Source: a virus. From it: 35,518 bases of DNA. Positions within the stretch are counted from its first letter, which is position 1. Every line of letters begins with the position of its first letter. Where the stretch lies: IMG/VR virus record IMGVR_UViG_3300042991_000671, positions 1-35,518 of that record. One strand, given 5' to 3'. This document shows, one piece after another, positions 24,046 through 32,545 of this stretch. The notes under the pieces are model-generated. The model ran no database searches and was not told the DNA's origin. It worked only from the letters and a program-made list of their open reading frames with translations. The translations under genes were made by a program, and so were the position numbers.

Positions 24046-25329
24046 TTAAATATCTGCATAAGTTGGAACACCACTCGTATGTGGTAAATAAATATTTAAT
24101 AATCTGGATAATCCCGTTTGCGTTGTTCCCGTATTTGCCACTGTATCTGCAAAATTAAAATAATCACTATATAAGAAGTCTGTTTGACCAGGTGTAATAA
24201 GATAATATTTACCATCAAACGTTTGTGGTTGTGCTAATATAATATTATCTATCAATAAACTGCCTGTTGTTCTTGATGCTAAAGTAACCTGTATTCTAAC
24301 ACCTTTTTGGATACTATCTTCTTTAAAAGTACGATACCAGCCCTTATTGTCCCCAGTTCCAAGTATTAAATCAAACCAAGTAGCATCTGTTTTCGTCGTT
24401 AAATCAGCTACTGACACAGTTTGAGAGCCTAATCTTAAGGTTAAATCACCATCGCAACTTGTTTTACGCCTATATCTCAATATTAGAAACACTGGAAGCT
24501 CTAAATTAAATCTACTAGCAGCATCAGTTATATATTGCACTACATTAGCATTATCTGTAAATTCCAGGCTTGTTCCAGTAGAAACTCCATATGGTGCTTT
24601 AAAATAGATACTTGTATTAGTAGCAAATTTGGTGGCGTCTGATAAAGTCCATCCTGTAAATGCTAAAGCAGGAGATGTAGTATAAGTTTCAAAAGACGCA
24701 TTAGTTAATTTCCCACTTTCTGAAGGCATAACTAGAATATTAACCTTGTTATTTAAGGCACTCCCCAACTCTAAAGCATCAGTTGGCGGCGTTCCCGTAT
24801 AATATATATCAAAAGTTTCTGCCCCTGCTACTCCTCCATTATTTTTATCTCTTATTGTCTCTAATTTTATAGTTCCACCGGCCATAATTCCTGTTTCTAT
24901 AATTTGATTATTGTAATCTTTATCTAATCTATAAACCGTGCCAGTTCCTACATTAGAACCTCCTACTGTTACTGTTCCATTAGTCCAAGCCCTGTTTTTG
25001 ATAGTTTCCAATCCTGCTATCATACCATCAAATATGTCTATTATTGCCTGATTATAAGAGGTTGCTTTACTGTTATAACCAATTCTGGCCAATTCTAGGA
25101 TAACAGGAGTTAATATTGAGTTATTTGCCACAATGCTTATTAGACTGCCCCGTATACTATTTAAAGCCGATACCGTGGCCGAAGTATGGTTACCTTTTAA
25201 TAATGTTATTATTGTTTCCTGTAATGTTATAAAATTAGGCGTATTAACTGATGCATAATTATAATTTTCATTGACCAATTTTATAATATTTAATAATTGA
25301 GACCAAAGCTCCGATTTAGATGGAGGCAT
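24046..25329 (-). CDS. structural protein with carbohydrate-binding-like domain
   Basis: A 427-residue protein. The N-terminal part (1-125) is helical; the middle (125-200) is a Gly/Thr-rich beta region; and from about residue 200 to 370 there is a segment N-A-S-F-E ... GWTLS, with conserved-looking spacing to LFLRYRRKT-like and WFDLILGTGDNKGWYRTF segments, then LLIDNIILAQP. That order, an N-x-x-F-E opening, a Trp and a final IDNI, is characteristic of CBM4/9-type jelly-roll carbohydrate-binding modules. A surface-exposed sugar-binding virion or fibre protein is likely. GGAG precedes the ATG. Confidence 0.7.
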   Translation of the reverse strand: MPPSKSELWSQLLNIIKLVNENYNYASVNTPNFITLQETIITLLKGNHTSATVSALNSIRGSLISIVANNSILTPVILELARIGYNSKATSYNQAIIDIFDGMIAGLETIKNRAWTNGTVTVGGSNVGTGTVYRLDKDYNNQIIETGIMAGGTIKLETIRDKNNGGVAGAETFDIYYTGTPPTDALELGSALNNKVNILVMPSESGKLTNASFETYTTSPALAFTGWTLSDATKFATNTSIYFKAPYGVSTGTSLEFTDNANVVQYITDAASRFNLELPVFLILRYRRKTSCDGDLTLRLGSQTVSVADLTTKTDATWFDLILGTGDNKGWYRTFKEDSIQKGVRIQVTLASRTTGSLLIDNIILAQPQTFDGKYYLITPGQTDFLYSDYFNFADTVANTGTTQTGLSRLLNIYLPHTSGVPTYADI

Positions 25330-25342
25330 CCTAATTTCTCCT

Positions 25343-25681
25343 TTATGCTACTATATAACCAAATGTATAAGATAAACCATTTACTTCAACAGCACCAGTT
25401 GACATTACATAAATATCGCCTCCTAATGTTAAAACACTAAATTCATAAGCCCCTGCCTTACTTGAAAATCTTGTTGCCGCATTAGCTAATAAAACAGCCG
25501 CTTGGGTAGCATTTTCAGCCACTACCCAATAAAAATCTCCTTTAGCATCCATAAAAACAGAACCTAGCATCTCATTTGAACAATCTATTTTTGTAGGAAC
25601 ACCTCCCAGTACTGGTAAATCTGTTGTATATTGTTCTGCGGCTCTTAATTGACCTATTATATGCGAACTTGAACGCGTCAT
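25343..25681 (-). CDS. hypothetical small virion protein
   Basis: A 112-residue protein starting MTRSSSHIIGQLRA. It is rich in Ala, Val, Gly and Thr with alternating beta-type segments (GSVFMDAKGDFYWVV, AYEFSVLTLGGDIYVMS) and a helix between. AAGGA precedes the ATG, and the gene upstream ends 3 bp before. Its place directly after the gp36-like connector gene and before a sugar-binding structural gene suggests a head or tail accessory protein, possibly a decoration or stopper. No known family is recognised. Confidence 0.65.
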   Translation of the reverse strand: MTRSSSHIIGQLRAAEQYTTDLPVLGGVPTKIDCSNEMLGSVFMDAKGDFYWVVAENATQAAVLLANAATRFSSKAGAYEFSVLTLGGDIYVMSTGAVEVNGLSYTFGYIVA

Positions 25682-25684
25682 TGT

Positions 25685-26119
25685 TTAATCCTTAATATGC
25701 CAAGAACTATTTTGATTAAAGATCGGATGATTTCTTGGAAAATCCCGAGTTTTATCTTCTTCTATCTCTTTTTTTATATCAATATTACTATTACTTAATG
25801 GTGATGTGTAAAGTCTTTCTCGTAATCCTAAACAATCCTTTATAAATGCTTTTTCTAATGAAACAATTACGCTACTTTCTCTTCCTTTATAATTTTCAAG
25901 ATAATATTGAATTCCTTTAATTAAAATTGCAGTATGCCCATAATTTCCAATTTCTGGCTCCAGCCCTGTAATATATCTAAATATTCCAATTGCATCTGCA
26001 GACGCCGAATCTAATGTATCCTCCTTTATTATTGTAGCAGTTGCGTCAAAATTTGTCAACTGGATTAAACGATCCTGACCAATTCTTTTTTTTATTTCTA
26101 TGTTTAAATATGCAATCAT
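25685..26119 (-). CDS. Mu gp36-like (DUF1320) head-tail connector protein
   Basis: A 144-residue protein whose N-terminal half follows the Mu gp36/DUF1320 pattern: a starting beta/helix (AYLNIEIKKR), then G-x-D-R-L-I-Q-L-T-N (14-23), a hydrophilic turn, and a helical segment with SADAIGIFRYITGLEP. The C terminus is unlike the family. In Mu this gene lies two positions after the major capsid, as it does here (capsid, 163-residue protein, this gene), which supports the call. It probably joins head to tail. The start is preceded by AAAGG, which may be sequestered in an RNA hairpin (see the element at 26119). Confidence 0.75.
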   Translation of the reverse strand: MIAYLNIEIKKRIGQDRLIQLTNFDATATIIKEDTLDSASADAIGIFRYITGLEPEIGNYGHTAILIKGIQYYLENYKGRESSVIVSLEKAFIKDCLGLRERLYTSPLSNSNIDIKKEIEEDKTRDFPRNHPIFNQNSSWHIKD

Positions 26120-26167
26120 AATATACCTTTATAAAAGGGTATATTAGATTTTTCTAATATACCCTTT
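26119..26167 (-). promoter_or_regulatory. three-part hairpin element controlling the gp36-like gene
   Basis: On the - strand transcript, segment 1 (26167-26153) pairs perfectly over 15 bp with segment 2 (26148-26134), leaving a 4-nt loop. Segment 3 (26127-26119), GGTATATTA, includes part of the AAAGG ribosome binding site and the first base of the ATG, and it pairs over 9 bp with the central part of segment 2 (26146-26138). The two hairpins therefore exclude each other: 1:2 leaves the start site free, 2:3 hides it. The 1:2 stem also resembles a weak terminator. Found by reading the sequence; folding energies were not calculated. Confidence 0.6.
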
Positions 26168-26172
26168 ATTTC

Positions 26173-26664
26173 TTATCTCGTTTTTTTCATTTTATCAGAC
26201 TTTTCAATTTCTGCATCTTCTTTTTGTGCTTGCACTTTAGTATCTTTACTTAATTTTTCTAAAATTAAGTAATCACTAACTTTGACTCTCTTACTTGCAC
26301 TAATTTGGTCGCCTTCATATTTAATCGGAATTTCTATCTCTAAATTTTTAGCCCTATTGTTAATTAAATCCACCAATTTTTCAGGTAACTCACGAATAAT
26401 TATTTTTTCTTTTGGTGCTTTGCCTAATGCCTGAACACTTGCATATGAATAATCTGTGGACACAATTCTTTTATCAAAATTAAGCCCTAAAATGGTTATA
26501 GTTTCAAAAGGTGCTTCAGGCTTTAATCCACAAATATAAGAAAAAACAGGATCATTTCCAAAATCTGGAATTATACAAACCTCCCGAATATTTGTCTCGA
26601 ATTTAGAATTTTTATTATAACTACTTGGTACTGTATGAAAAATACTATTTAGATGATCTAACAT
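26173..26664 (-). CDS. hypothetical head protein, Mu gp35 position
   Basis: A 163-residue protein located between the major capsid and the gp36-like gene, the position of gp35 in Mu. It has an N-terminal stretch (1-50) with a C-x-I-I-P-D-F-G-N-D motif, a mid helix (LPEKLVDLINNRAKNLEIE), and a C terminus rich in Lys, Asp and Glu. No diagnostic motif was seen. AGAGG precedes the ATG. Likely a minor head or head-tail component by position only. Confidence 0.65.
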   Translation of the reverse strand: MLDHLNSIFHTVPSSYNKNSKFETNIREVCIIPDFGNDPVFSYICGLKPEAPFETITILGLNFDKRIVSTDYSYASVQALGKAPKEKIIIRELPEKLVDLINNRAKNLEIEIPIKYEGDQISASKRVKVSDYLILEKLSKDTKVQAQKEDAEIEKSDKMKKTR

Positions 26665-26676
26665 ATAAACCTCTTA

Positions 26677-27654
26677 CTAATTATTAACTTTAATTATTGT
26701 TCCTGGAAACATAATACCTAAACGACTTCTTATATCAGTATAGAACATAGCCTCTTTAAATTCACGAGATCGATCTGAATTACTTTGGTCGCCGACAATA
26801 CTTTCAATGCTTTGTGGCTCTCTATAAATAAAAGGCTTCCAATAGGGATGCTGAACCACAACATACCAATCAGAGGTGTCTGTTAAATAGGGATTAAGAT
26901 GATATTGAAAAGTACCTTTTATATAATTGCTTTCTGAAGTATTATTTGTAGTATCTATTTTAATAAATTCAGAATTAGATGCTTTTTGAAATACTTCATT
27001 AGCTTCATTTGGCCCAATAATATGCAAACTTGAAAACTTTACTTCATCTGGACTATAAATTGGTTTTTTAGCAGTGGGATCAAGAAAATCTAAAAATCTT
27101 CTTTGAGCCCGAGCAATATCATGGATAATACCTGCTACTGTTAATCCTGAACCAACTATAATATTTCCACCTGTACTACCAAAACGATCCAAACCATCTC
27201 CATCCACTGTAGAAAATAAATTAACGCCGTCATATGCAAGAGCTAAATCTGGATTTAATGAAGCTACACCGTTAAAATATTCAGATATTAGAACATCAGG
27301 AAGCTGGCCATAACGATTTACAGCCATTTGAACATGTTGTCTTAAATCTCTAATTTGGTCATCCATTTCATCCCAAATTGACCAGTCTATAGTCAATTCA
27401 TAAGGTACAAGATTTAATTGAATAACACGGTCTTGAAAACTACGATGGCTTCTTGGTGTTCCATAATTCCATAATTTAGGAAATGGCAAACTTTCTTTAA
27501 ACGGATAAGAAGCATTACGGATGGTTGTGAAAGGAAGTGTTTTCATTAAAACTTCTTGTTGTTTACGGAATGTTGGGATGCTTTGTTTCCAAAATTCCAT
27601 TAAATCTCGCAAAACTCCAGCTTTTAATGACTGTTGTACATTTACTAAAGGCAT
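26677..27654 (-). CDS. major capsid protein, Mu gpT-like
   Basis: A 325-residue protein, close to the size of Mu gpT (305). It has the Mu T-like layout: an N-terminal helix (LRDLMEFWKQ), a core with DWSIWDEMDDQ, a middle A-x-D-G-V-N-L-F-S-T followed by a Gly-rich turn, and a C-terminal LNPYLTDTSDWYVVVQHPYWKP stretch resembling the family's YLTDT-x-x-WY-like sequence. The upstream site is AAGGGG with 7 nt to the ATG. An intrinsic-terminator-like hairpin sits between this gene and the decoration-like gene before it, which may separate their expression. Assignment rests on pattern and gene order (protease, decoration, capsid). Confidence 0.85.
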   Translation of the reverse strand: MPLVNVQQSLKAGVLRDLMEFWKQSIPTFRKQQEVLMKTLPFTTIRNASYPFKESLPFPKLWNYGTPRSHRSFQDRVIQLNLVPYELTIDWSIWDEMDDQIRDLRQHVQMAVNRYGQLPDVLISEYFNGVASLNPDLALAYDGVNLFSTVDGDGLDRFGSTGGNIIVGSGLTVAGIIHDIARAQRRFLDFLDPTAKKPIYSPDEVKFSSLHIIGPNEANEVFQKASNSEFIKIDTTNNTSESNYIKGTFQYHLNPYLTDTSDWYVVVQHPYWKPFIYREPQSIESIVGDQSNSDRSREFKEAMFYTDIRSRLGIMFPGTIIKVNN

Positions 27655-27687
27655 TTTATACCCCTTATATCGTTGGTAAAAAATAAA

Positions 27688-27726
27688 ATTTGATGGCCTA
27701 TAATATTACTTACTAGGCCATCAAAT
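27688..27726 (-). terminator. intrinsic terminator-like hairpin upstream of the capsid gene
   Basis: A perfect 13-bp stem (27688-27700 with 27714-27726; core TTTGATGGCC/GGCCATCAAA) with a 13-nt loop. On the - strand it is followed by TTTTATTTTTT, matching the hairpin-plus-U-tract form of rho-independent terminators. It is 10 bp after the stop of the decoration-like gene and about 34 bp before the capsid start, so the late transcript would be partly terminated just before the capsid gene. Confidence 0.75.
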
Positions 27727-27735
27727 GGGTTATTA

Positions 27736-28611
27736 CTATGCACCTATAGCAGGCTCAATTATCATAAAAACTTCAAAAGCACCATGTGAATCCGCTGTAA
27801 AACCAGTTCCACCTGCTATCAATTCCAATTGCAATTCATCACTAATATGAACTTCATTAGCACCTGTAATAGCTGTAGCGTCAATAACTGTTCCCATATC
27901 ACCTTCAGCATCAAAAGAAGCAAAGCCTAATGTTAAGACTCCACCTGTAACATTATTACCAGCAATCTCTAAATTCATAGTTTGAGCGCCGGCTACAATA
28001 GCATTGTCATAACCTCTAGGAATAACATGCAAAGAGATAATTTTATAATGCTCTGTTGCTGTTTCTGTATGAAGGTTAATAGCATTAGCACCTTGAATAG
28101 AATTAGTTATAAAAGTACCTAAAGACACTCTTTTTCTACCGGCTTTGCCGCTTGCCGCACCAGATAAGATACTATCTACTAAAGAGAATAAATAGACATC
28201 GCAATAAGTGGTTAATACATAACTCATAATAATACCAATAGGTACTCCAACAGATGGTGCTGTTAATGTCATTGTTTGGCCATCTATAGCATATACATAT
28301 TTTCCAATATCAGTAACTCCAGTAACTCCTGTTACTGTAACATTGTTAAGAACAATTCCGCCCAGTGTTACAACTTTAGAAGTGCCGTCGCCTGTTAATT
28401 TTTCATTAAGACCATTAGCCTCCCCCAAAACCACGCCTAATGGTGCTAAATCTTTAGCATCATCCGCAAATTCTACCTTACCTGTAGACATATCAAGCAT
28501 AGCTAATGCTTGAGTTACTAATGGTTCAGCTGTTTTGATAACATTCATCTGTCTATTAGAATAATAGCTATAGTTATTAAATTCTTTTACATGAGCAGTT
28601 GGATCAGCCAT
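27736..28611 (-). CDS. head decoration/capsid-accessory protein
   Basis: A 291-residue protein. The N-terminal part is helical and polar (YYSNRQMNVIKT), followed by Thr/Val/Gly-rich segments (VTLGGIVLNNVTVTGVTG), a Gly/Ala-rich centre (ILSGAASGKAGRKRV) and a beta-rich C terminus. The small segment GVVLGEANGLNE near residue 60 is of the kind seen in decoration-type proteins that cap phage capsids. GGAGG precedes the ATG. The order scaffold, this gene, capsid is the usual one for decoration genes. The tail resembles beta-sandwich head fibres, so a head fibre is the alternative. Confidence 0.7.
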   Translation of the reverse strand: MADPTAHVKEFNNYSYYSNRQMNVIKTAEPLVTQALAMLDMSTGKVEFADDAKDLAPLGVVLGEANGLNEKLTGDGTSKVVTLGGIVLNNVTVTGVTGVTDIGKYVYAIDGQTMTLTAPSVGVPIGIIMSYVLTTYCDVYLFSLVDSILSGAASGKAGRKRVSLGTFITNSIQGANAINLHTETATEHYKIISLHVIPRGYDNAIVAGAQTMNLEIAGNNVTGGVLTLGFASFDAEGDMGTVIDATAITGANEVHISDELQLELIAGGTGFTADSHGAFEVFMIIEPAIGA

Positions 28612-28623
28612 CTATATCCTCCA

Positions 28624-29115
28624 CTAAACTGTTAAAGTTTTAAGATAGTTGGGTTGTATTTCTTCCATATTTACAACATGCTTTACAAAATCTTCTGGAT
28701 TTTCCCAACCTTGTGATTTAAAATTAGACCTTATCTTTTCATTTGGATGGTTCATAGTATCATTCCAGCATTCTAATGCTTCCCTTGCTACCTTCTTTAA
28801 AATTGGATTATGTTGACTAAATTTATTCAAAATATCCACATGATTAGTACTACCAAATTTTTCCAAGGCCTCTAATGCTGGATGTTGTGTTTTTCCTCCA
28901 AATTTGGTAGAAATACCTTTTATACTACCAAGATATTTTTCTTTATCATCATATTTTGGAATAAGATTTAATATACCTTTATGATATTCAATTTCCGAAG
29001 CATCCGAGAACATTGTATTAAGTTTATTTTCAATCTGTAAGGTACTAACCTGTTCTTTTAAGGAGCTTATCTCATCCTGCATTGTAACAGAACCAGGTTT
29101 TAATCCATTAGTCAT
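28624..29115 (-). CDS. nested scaffold protein from an internal in-frame start
   Basis: An in-frame ATG at 29115 (residue 315 of the protease) is preceded by GGAGG, with a 7-nt spacer, which is stronger than the site of the full-length gene. It would produce a 163-residue protein comprising only the helical C-terminal scaffold domain, starting MTNGLKPGSVTMQDE. Mu gpI/gpZ and lambda gpC/Nu3 make their scaffolds in exactly this way. The full-length protease also carries this domain, so both products would co-assemble. The proposal is inference from the site and from those precedents. Confidence 0.75.
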   Translation of the reverse strand: MTNGLKPGSVTMQDEISSLKEQVSTLQIENKLNTMFSDASEIEYHKGILNLIPKYDDKEKYLGSIKGISTKFGGKTQHPALEALEKFGSTNHVDILNKFSQHNPILKKVAREALECWNDTMNHPNEKIRSNFKSQGWENPEDFVKHVVNMEEIQPNYLKTLTV

Positions 29116-30057
29116 TTTATAACCTCCATTATTTTCTTCTAACATATGCTCTTTTAATTCTATTAAAGTTAATTTATCTAATAGTTGCAAAATCTTATCT
29201 AATTTTACATCCATACAACCGAGTTGGTTTAAATTACCACCTGCCTCTTCTTGGCCTTGTTCTTTGCCTTGTTCTTGATCATTTGCCTCCATTTTATTAC
29301 TAATTGGTTTATTTTCACCTGTTTTGTCTATACGACTTGGATCATCTTCTTTACTTGGTTTTATTTGATTATTATTATCTATAACACCTTTATCTTTTTC
29401 AAAATTTTCCTCTTCTTTGTCCTCTTCTTTGTCCTCTGCATTACCCTCTTCATCATCCTCTTTAGTATCTGCATTTGGATCACTTTCAACATCTTTTTTA
29501 TTTTTAAACTTATCTTTTTCCATAAAAAATTTCCCTATATAAGAAAAAGTTTTACATTGCCCATTTAATAAATCATCAGGTAAATTTACATATGAATTTA
29601 TTTTTTTATTTTTTTCTGAATATTCTGAAATATTTAAAAGAGGAAAAGAAAAATAAGGTGGCTGGCTTTCTAATAAAGCAAGGCCTTTTATTTCCTTTTG
29701 GTCTCCACTTATCTCAACTGATCTATAGGGATATTTTAAATCCTTTATATCTCTATAATTTTCTGCATTTATTCTCTCAATATCTCCATAAATAATATCC
29801 TCCTCTAATATTAAATTATTTAAAAAACCAATACCCTTACGATTTTCAGTTGAAAAAGGATCATGGTGTCCAATAAATACTCTTGGCAACCAATCATTAT
29901 TTTTCTTTTCATTAAAAACCTCAATCATAGATTTTAAATCTTTTTTTGTATATTCCCCTCTTGTTACATCCCCTTTAACTTCTTGAAATATAGGAACTTT
30001 TAGAATATTATAAAATAGTCCTTCCGTAGTTACTTCATATCTTGTTTTTAATTTCAT
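28624..30057 (-). CDS. prohead maturation protease with C-terminal scaffold (Mu I-like)
   Basis: A 477-residue protein in the Mu gpI style. The N-terminal 140 residues match the protease layout: KVPIFQEV, then KKDLKSMIEVFNE, RVFIGHHDPFS with candidate catalytic H63/H64, GIGFLNNLILEEDIIYGDIE, YPYRSVEIS and a loop to the next strand. Residues about 180-300 are a highly acidic, low-complexity Asp/Glu/Lys region, and about 315-477 are a helical scaffold domain. The last part starts at an internal Met with its own strong ribosome binding site (see 28624-29115). The protease normally cleaves the scaffold during head maturation. It is placed directly after the portal gene (10 bp), as in Mu. Confidence 0.85.
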   Translation of the reverse strand: MKLKTRYEVTTEGLFYNILKVPIFQEVKGDVTRGEYTKKDLKSMIEVFNEKKNNDWLPRVFIGHHDPFSTENRKGIGFLNNLILEEDIIYGDIERINAENYRDIKDLKYPYRSVEISGDQKEIKGLALLESQPPYFSFPLLNISEYSEKNKKINSYVNLPDDLLNGQCKTFSYIGKFFMEKDKFKNKKDVESDPNADTKEDDEEGNAEDKEEDKEEENFEKDKGVIDNNNQIKPSKEDDPSRIDKTGENKPISNKMEANDQEQGKEQGQEEAGGNLNQLGCMDVKLDKILQLLDKLTLIELKEHMLEENNGGYKMTNGLKPGSVTMQDEISSLKEQVSTLQIENKLNTMFSDASEIEYHKGILNLIPKYDDKEKYLGSIKGISTKFGGKTQHPALEALEKFGSTNHVDILNKFSQHNPILKKVAREALECWNDTMNHPNEKIRSNFKSQGWENPEDFVKHVVNMEEIQPNYLKTLTV

Positions 30058-30067
30058 ACTTTAAACC

Positions 30068-31243
30068 TTATTCTTGTCTTAAAAATTCTAAATGTACTAA
30101 ATCTAAATCCTCGTCAGTTATACCCAATATTTTAAAATTAAATCTGTTTTTGTCTATAATTTCATATAAAAAATCCCGAGTTAATGCATTAGCTAGCTTT
30201 TTAGCTAAATAATTTATTATTTTATCAGAGTCATTCTCATGGAGCTTACCTAATGCATATGAACCTCCTGAACCTTCATTTTTTTGAACTCCAGAATTTA
30301 ATTTTGAACCTAATAAAATATTTCTAATTTTTTCATCAACATAATTTGCCAAATCATGCATTACATTAACAGATGCACCTGTTGACTCATGAAAATCAAC
30401 TTCATCTCCAGTTTTATCCAAAACCAAAATATGCCTAGCAAAATTCTTTTCAAAATTATCTAATATTGTATTTTTTCTATCCTCTATATTCATGAATCCT
30501 TCGCCTGCCTTGGCATCTAATGCTCCCTTTAGCAAATTAGTTTTAACAATAGTATAAGGTTTACTTCTTGTTTCGCAATAATCACACCAATATTGTATTA
30601 CTTTATCTTTTGTATAAACCAAGGGATATAATGAATCACCAATCCCTCTAAAATATGGATATGTTTCCTCATAACTATGAACTAACCAAATATAATCTTG
30701 AATAGCATAAGAGGCCTTAATATTATAATTTCTATCTTCTAATATAATATATTTGTCATGTACCGGAGACCAAATTGTCCAATAAACATCTGTTTTATTA
30801 TCTTGTGATCTTTCTAGTCTCAATCTTCTTTTATCAACCTCTTTAATCTCCTCTATTATATTCCATTTTATTCTTGGATTATTACAAGCATATATTATTT
30901 TTTGGGAATAAGATTTTTTAGCAAGACCAAGACCATATAACACGCTTTTTTCAATTATTCCCTTTATACCTTCTTGATAATTTATTATATAATTGAATAA
31001 TTCTATTAAAATATTTTCTAATAACTTATTATTTGTTATGAACTTCGGAATTAAGCATGATATATCTGTGGATAATAAATTTAAGCATCTCCGAACCTCA
31101 AGATCATTTTCTAATAAACTATAAAAATTTGGCTTATATAATTCTTCATCGCTAGAAATATAACCAACATAATAACCTGTTTTTTGTCGCAAATCCCCAA
31201 TATAACGATCTATATACTGCATTCTCGCAGGTAATGTACTCAT
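30068..31243 (-). CDS. portal protein, Mu gp29-like (DUF935)
   Basis: A 391-residue portal protein forming the dodecameric ring through which DNA enters. Family-type features: an N-terminal helical region with a D-L-E-V-R-R motif near residue 48, a conserved-looking KSYSQKIIYA, a central beta part with WTIWSP, and a C-terminal stretch VNVMHDLANYVDEKIRNILLG followed by GSGGSYALGKLHENDSDKIINYLAKKLANAL, the usual shape in DUF935 portals. It is slightly shorter than Mu gp29 (about 510), lacking some N-terminal part. GGAG precedes the ATG. The order terminase, portal, protease is as expected. Confidence 0.85.
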   Translation of the reverse strand: MSTLPARMQYIDRYIGDLRQKTGYYVGYISSDEELYKPNFYSLLENDLEVRRCLNLLSTDISCLIPKFITNNKLLENILIELFNYIINYQEGIKGIIEKSVLYGLGLAKKSYSQKIIYACNNPRIKWNIIEEIKEVDKRRLRLERSQDNKTDVYWTIWSPVHDKYIILEDRNYNIKASYAIQDYIWLVHSYEETYPYFRGIGDSLYPLVYTKDKVIQYWCDYCETRSKPYTIVKTNLLKGALDAKAGEGFMNIEDRKNTILDNFEKNFARHILVLDKTGDEVDFHESTGASVNVMHDLANYVDEKIRNILLGSKLNSGVQKNEGSGGSYALGKLHENDSDKIINYLAKKLANALTRDFLYEIIDKNRFNFKILGITDEDLDLVHLEFLRQE

Positions 31244-31246
31244 TCT

Positions 31247-32545
31247 TTAAACTCCATAAATATTTTGTCCATAATTTAAACCAAGAAGGCACAAAGGATG
31301 TGCTAGTGCATTTAAAATATTTATATATTTAGATTTGGGAACTTCTACATCTGGCTTATCTTCTTCGCTATGCTTATTTTCCTCCCATTTTATCCGCTCC
31401 AATGCAGTAATTGTTTCAGTACATTTTTTATAAATCTTTATTTTTGAAGTCTGGTTAATTATTTTTAAATTATTTTGAATTGTCTGAAGCCGTTTTATTT
31501 GTGCCGTCATTTTGCCACATTTTTTCTCTTCTTCATTTATACTAATTGATAATCCCAAATCATTAAAAACCTCTGTAACCGAATAATCCCAATAATTTCC
31601 AACATAACCTATTATATTATTATGCTCCCCGATTTCTTTAATTTTTTTTGCGCAATCAATAAATGGTAATTCTGTTTGATTATATTCTTCAGTTAAATAA
31701 AAAATTTTAGTTTGTGGATCAATATGAAACACAATAGCATGAGTTGGATTTTTATAGCCTCTCTCAATCCCTATTATCGCTGGCCATTCTTGATAATTAT
31801 TAGGTAATATATCAACTAGATTATTAGCATCTACATTAAATATAAAACCTCTTCTTGATATAAATTCACCTTCATATTGTTCTTTAAATATTTTTTCGTC
31901 TATCTCTTTTCTTGCCGTTTCATATTCTTCTTTACTAAAAAAAGGATTATCAATAGTTTTGAACTTAAAACTTGACCAATCTTTTTCCCCTCTTATACCA
32001 TTCTGATATAAGTCATAGAAAAGTCCGCCATCACTATTTGGAGTAGATATTGCAAGAACTTTACCACAGCGACTACCTAACCTCGCACGGAGCATTCTTT
32101 CCCATATTTTTTTTGGCAACTGGGATGCTTCCGATAAAATAAGCATATCTAACTCTTCACCTAATAAGGTTTGCGGCTTTTCCGTTGATTTGGTTTCAAT
32201 AAAACTCCCCCAATTAGAATATATTGACCTCGATCCTTTTTGTGCATTACTAACATCACAACTCTTCAAAATATTAGTACCACCAAAGTTTAATTTACTT
32301 AAAAACTCAATACACCAATTAAATTCCCTTTCAGCAAGCTCGTATTGAGTTCCACAAATCCATATATGTTTATTTGGTTCTAAAAATGTAGCAACAGCCT
32401 CCGCACCTGATAACATTGACTTGCCAAATCTTGCTCCTGCTGCTACAATTCTAAATCTACTTAAATCGTTATGTACTAATAATTGTTTTTCACTTGGCTG
32501 ATAATTCATTTTATTGAATATCTTTATTTTTTGTTTCTGGTTCAC
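31247..32545 (-). CDS. terL: terminase large subunit
   Basis: A 432-residue packaging motor. Walker A is AAGARFGKS (35-43). The Walker B region reads LDMLILSEAS (132-141): the usual acidic pair DE is S-E. The coupling motif STP follows at about 167. The nuclease domain starts with GIERGYKNPTHAIVF, with E for the usual D, then GYVGNYWDYSV. GTG at 32545, with an AGAG site 8 nt upstream, is the chosen start; it overlaps the preceding gene by 35 bp. ATG at 32509 is an alternative without a site. The portal follows after 3 bp. Confidence 0.92.
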   Translation of the reverse strand: MNQKQKIKIFNKMNYQPSEKQLLVHNDLSRFRIVAAGARFGKSMLSGAEAVATFLEPNKHIWICGTQYELAEREFNWCIEFLSKLNFGGTNILKSCDVSNAQKGSRSIYSNWGSFIETKSTEKPQTLLGEELDMLILSEASQLPKKIWERMLRARLGSRCGKVLAISTPNSDGGLFYDLYQNGIRGEKDWSSFKFKTIDNPFFSKEEYETARKEIDEKIFKEQYEGEFISRRGFIFNVDANNLVDILPNNYQEWPAIIGIERGYKNPTHAIVFHIDPQTKIFYLTEEYNQTELPFIDCAKKIKEIGEHNNIIGYVGNYWDYSVTEVFNDLGLSISINEEEKKCGKMTAQIKRLQTIQNNLKIINQTSKIKIYKKCTETITALERIKWEENKHSEEDKPDVEVPKSKYINILNALAHPLCLLGLNYGQNIYGV

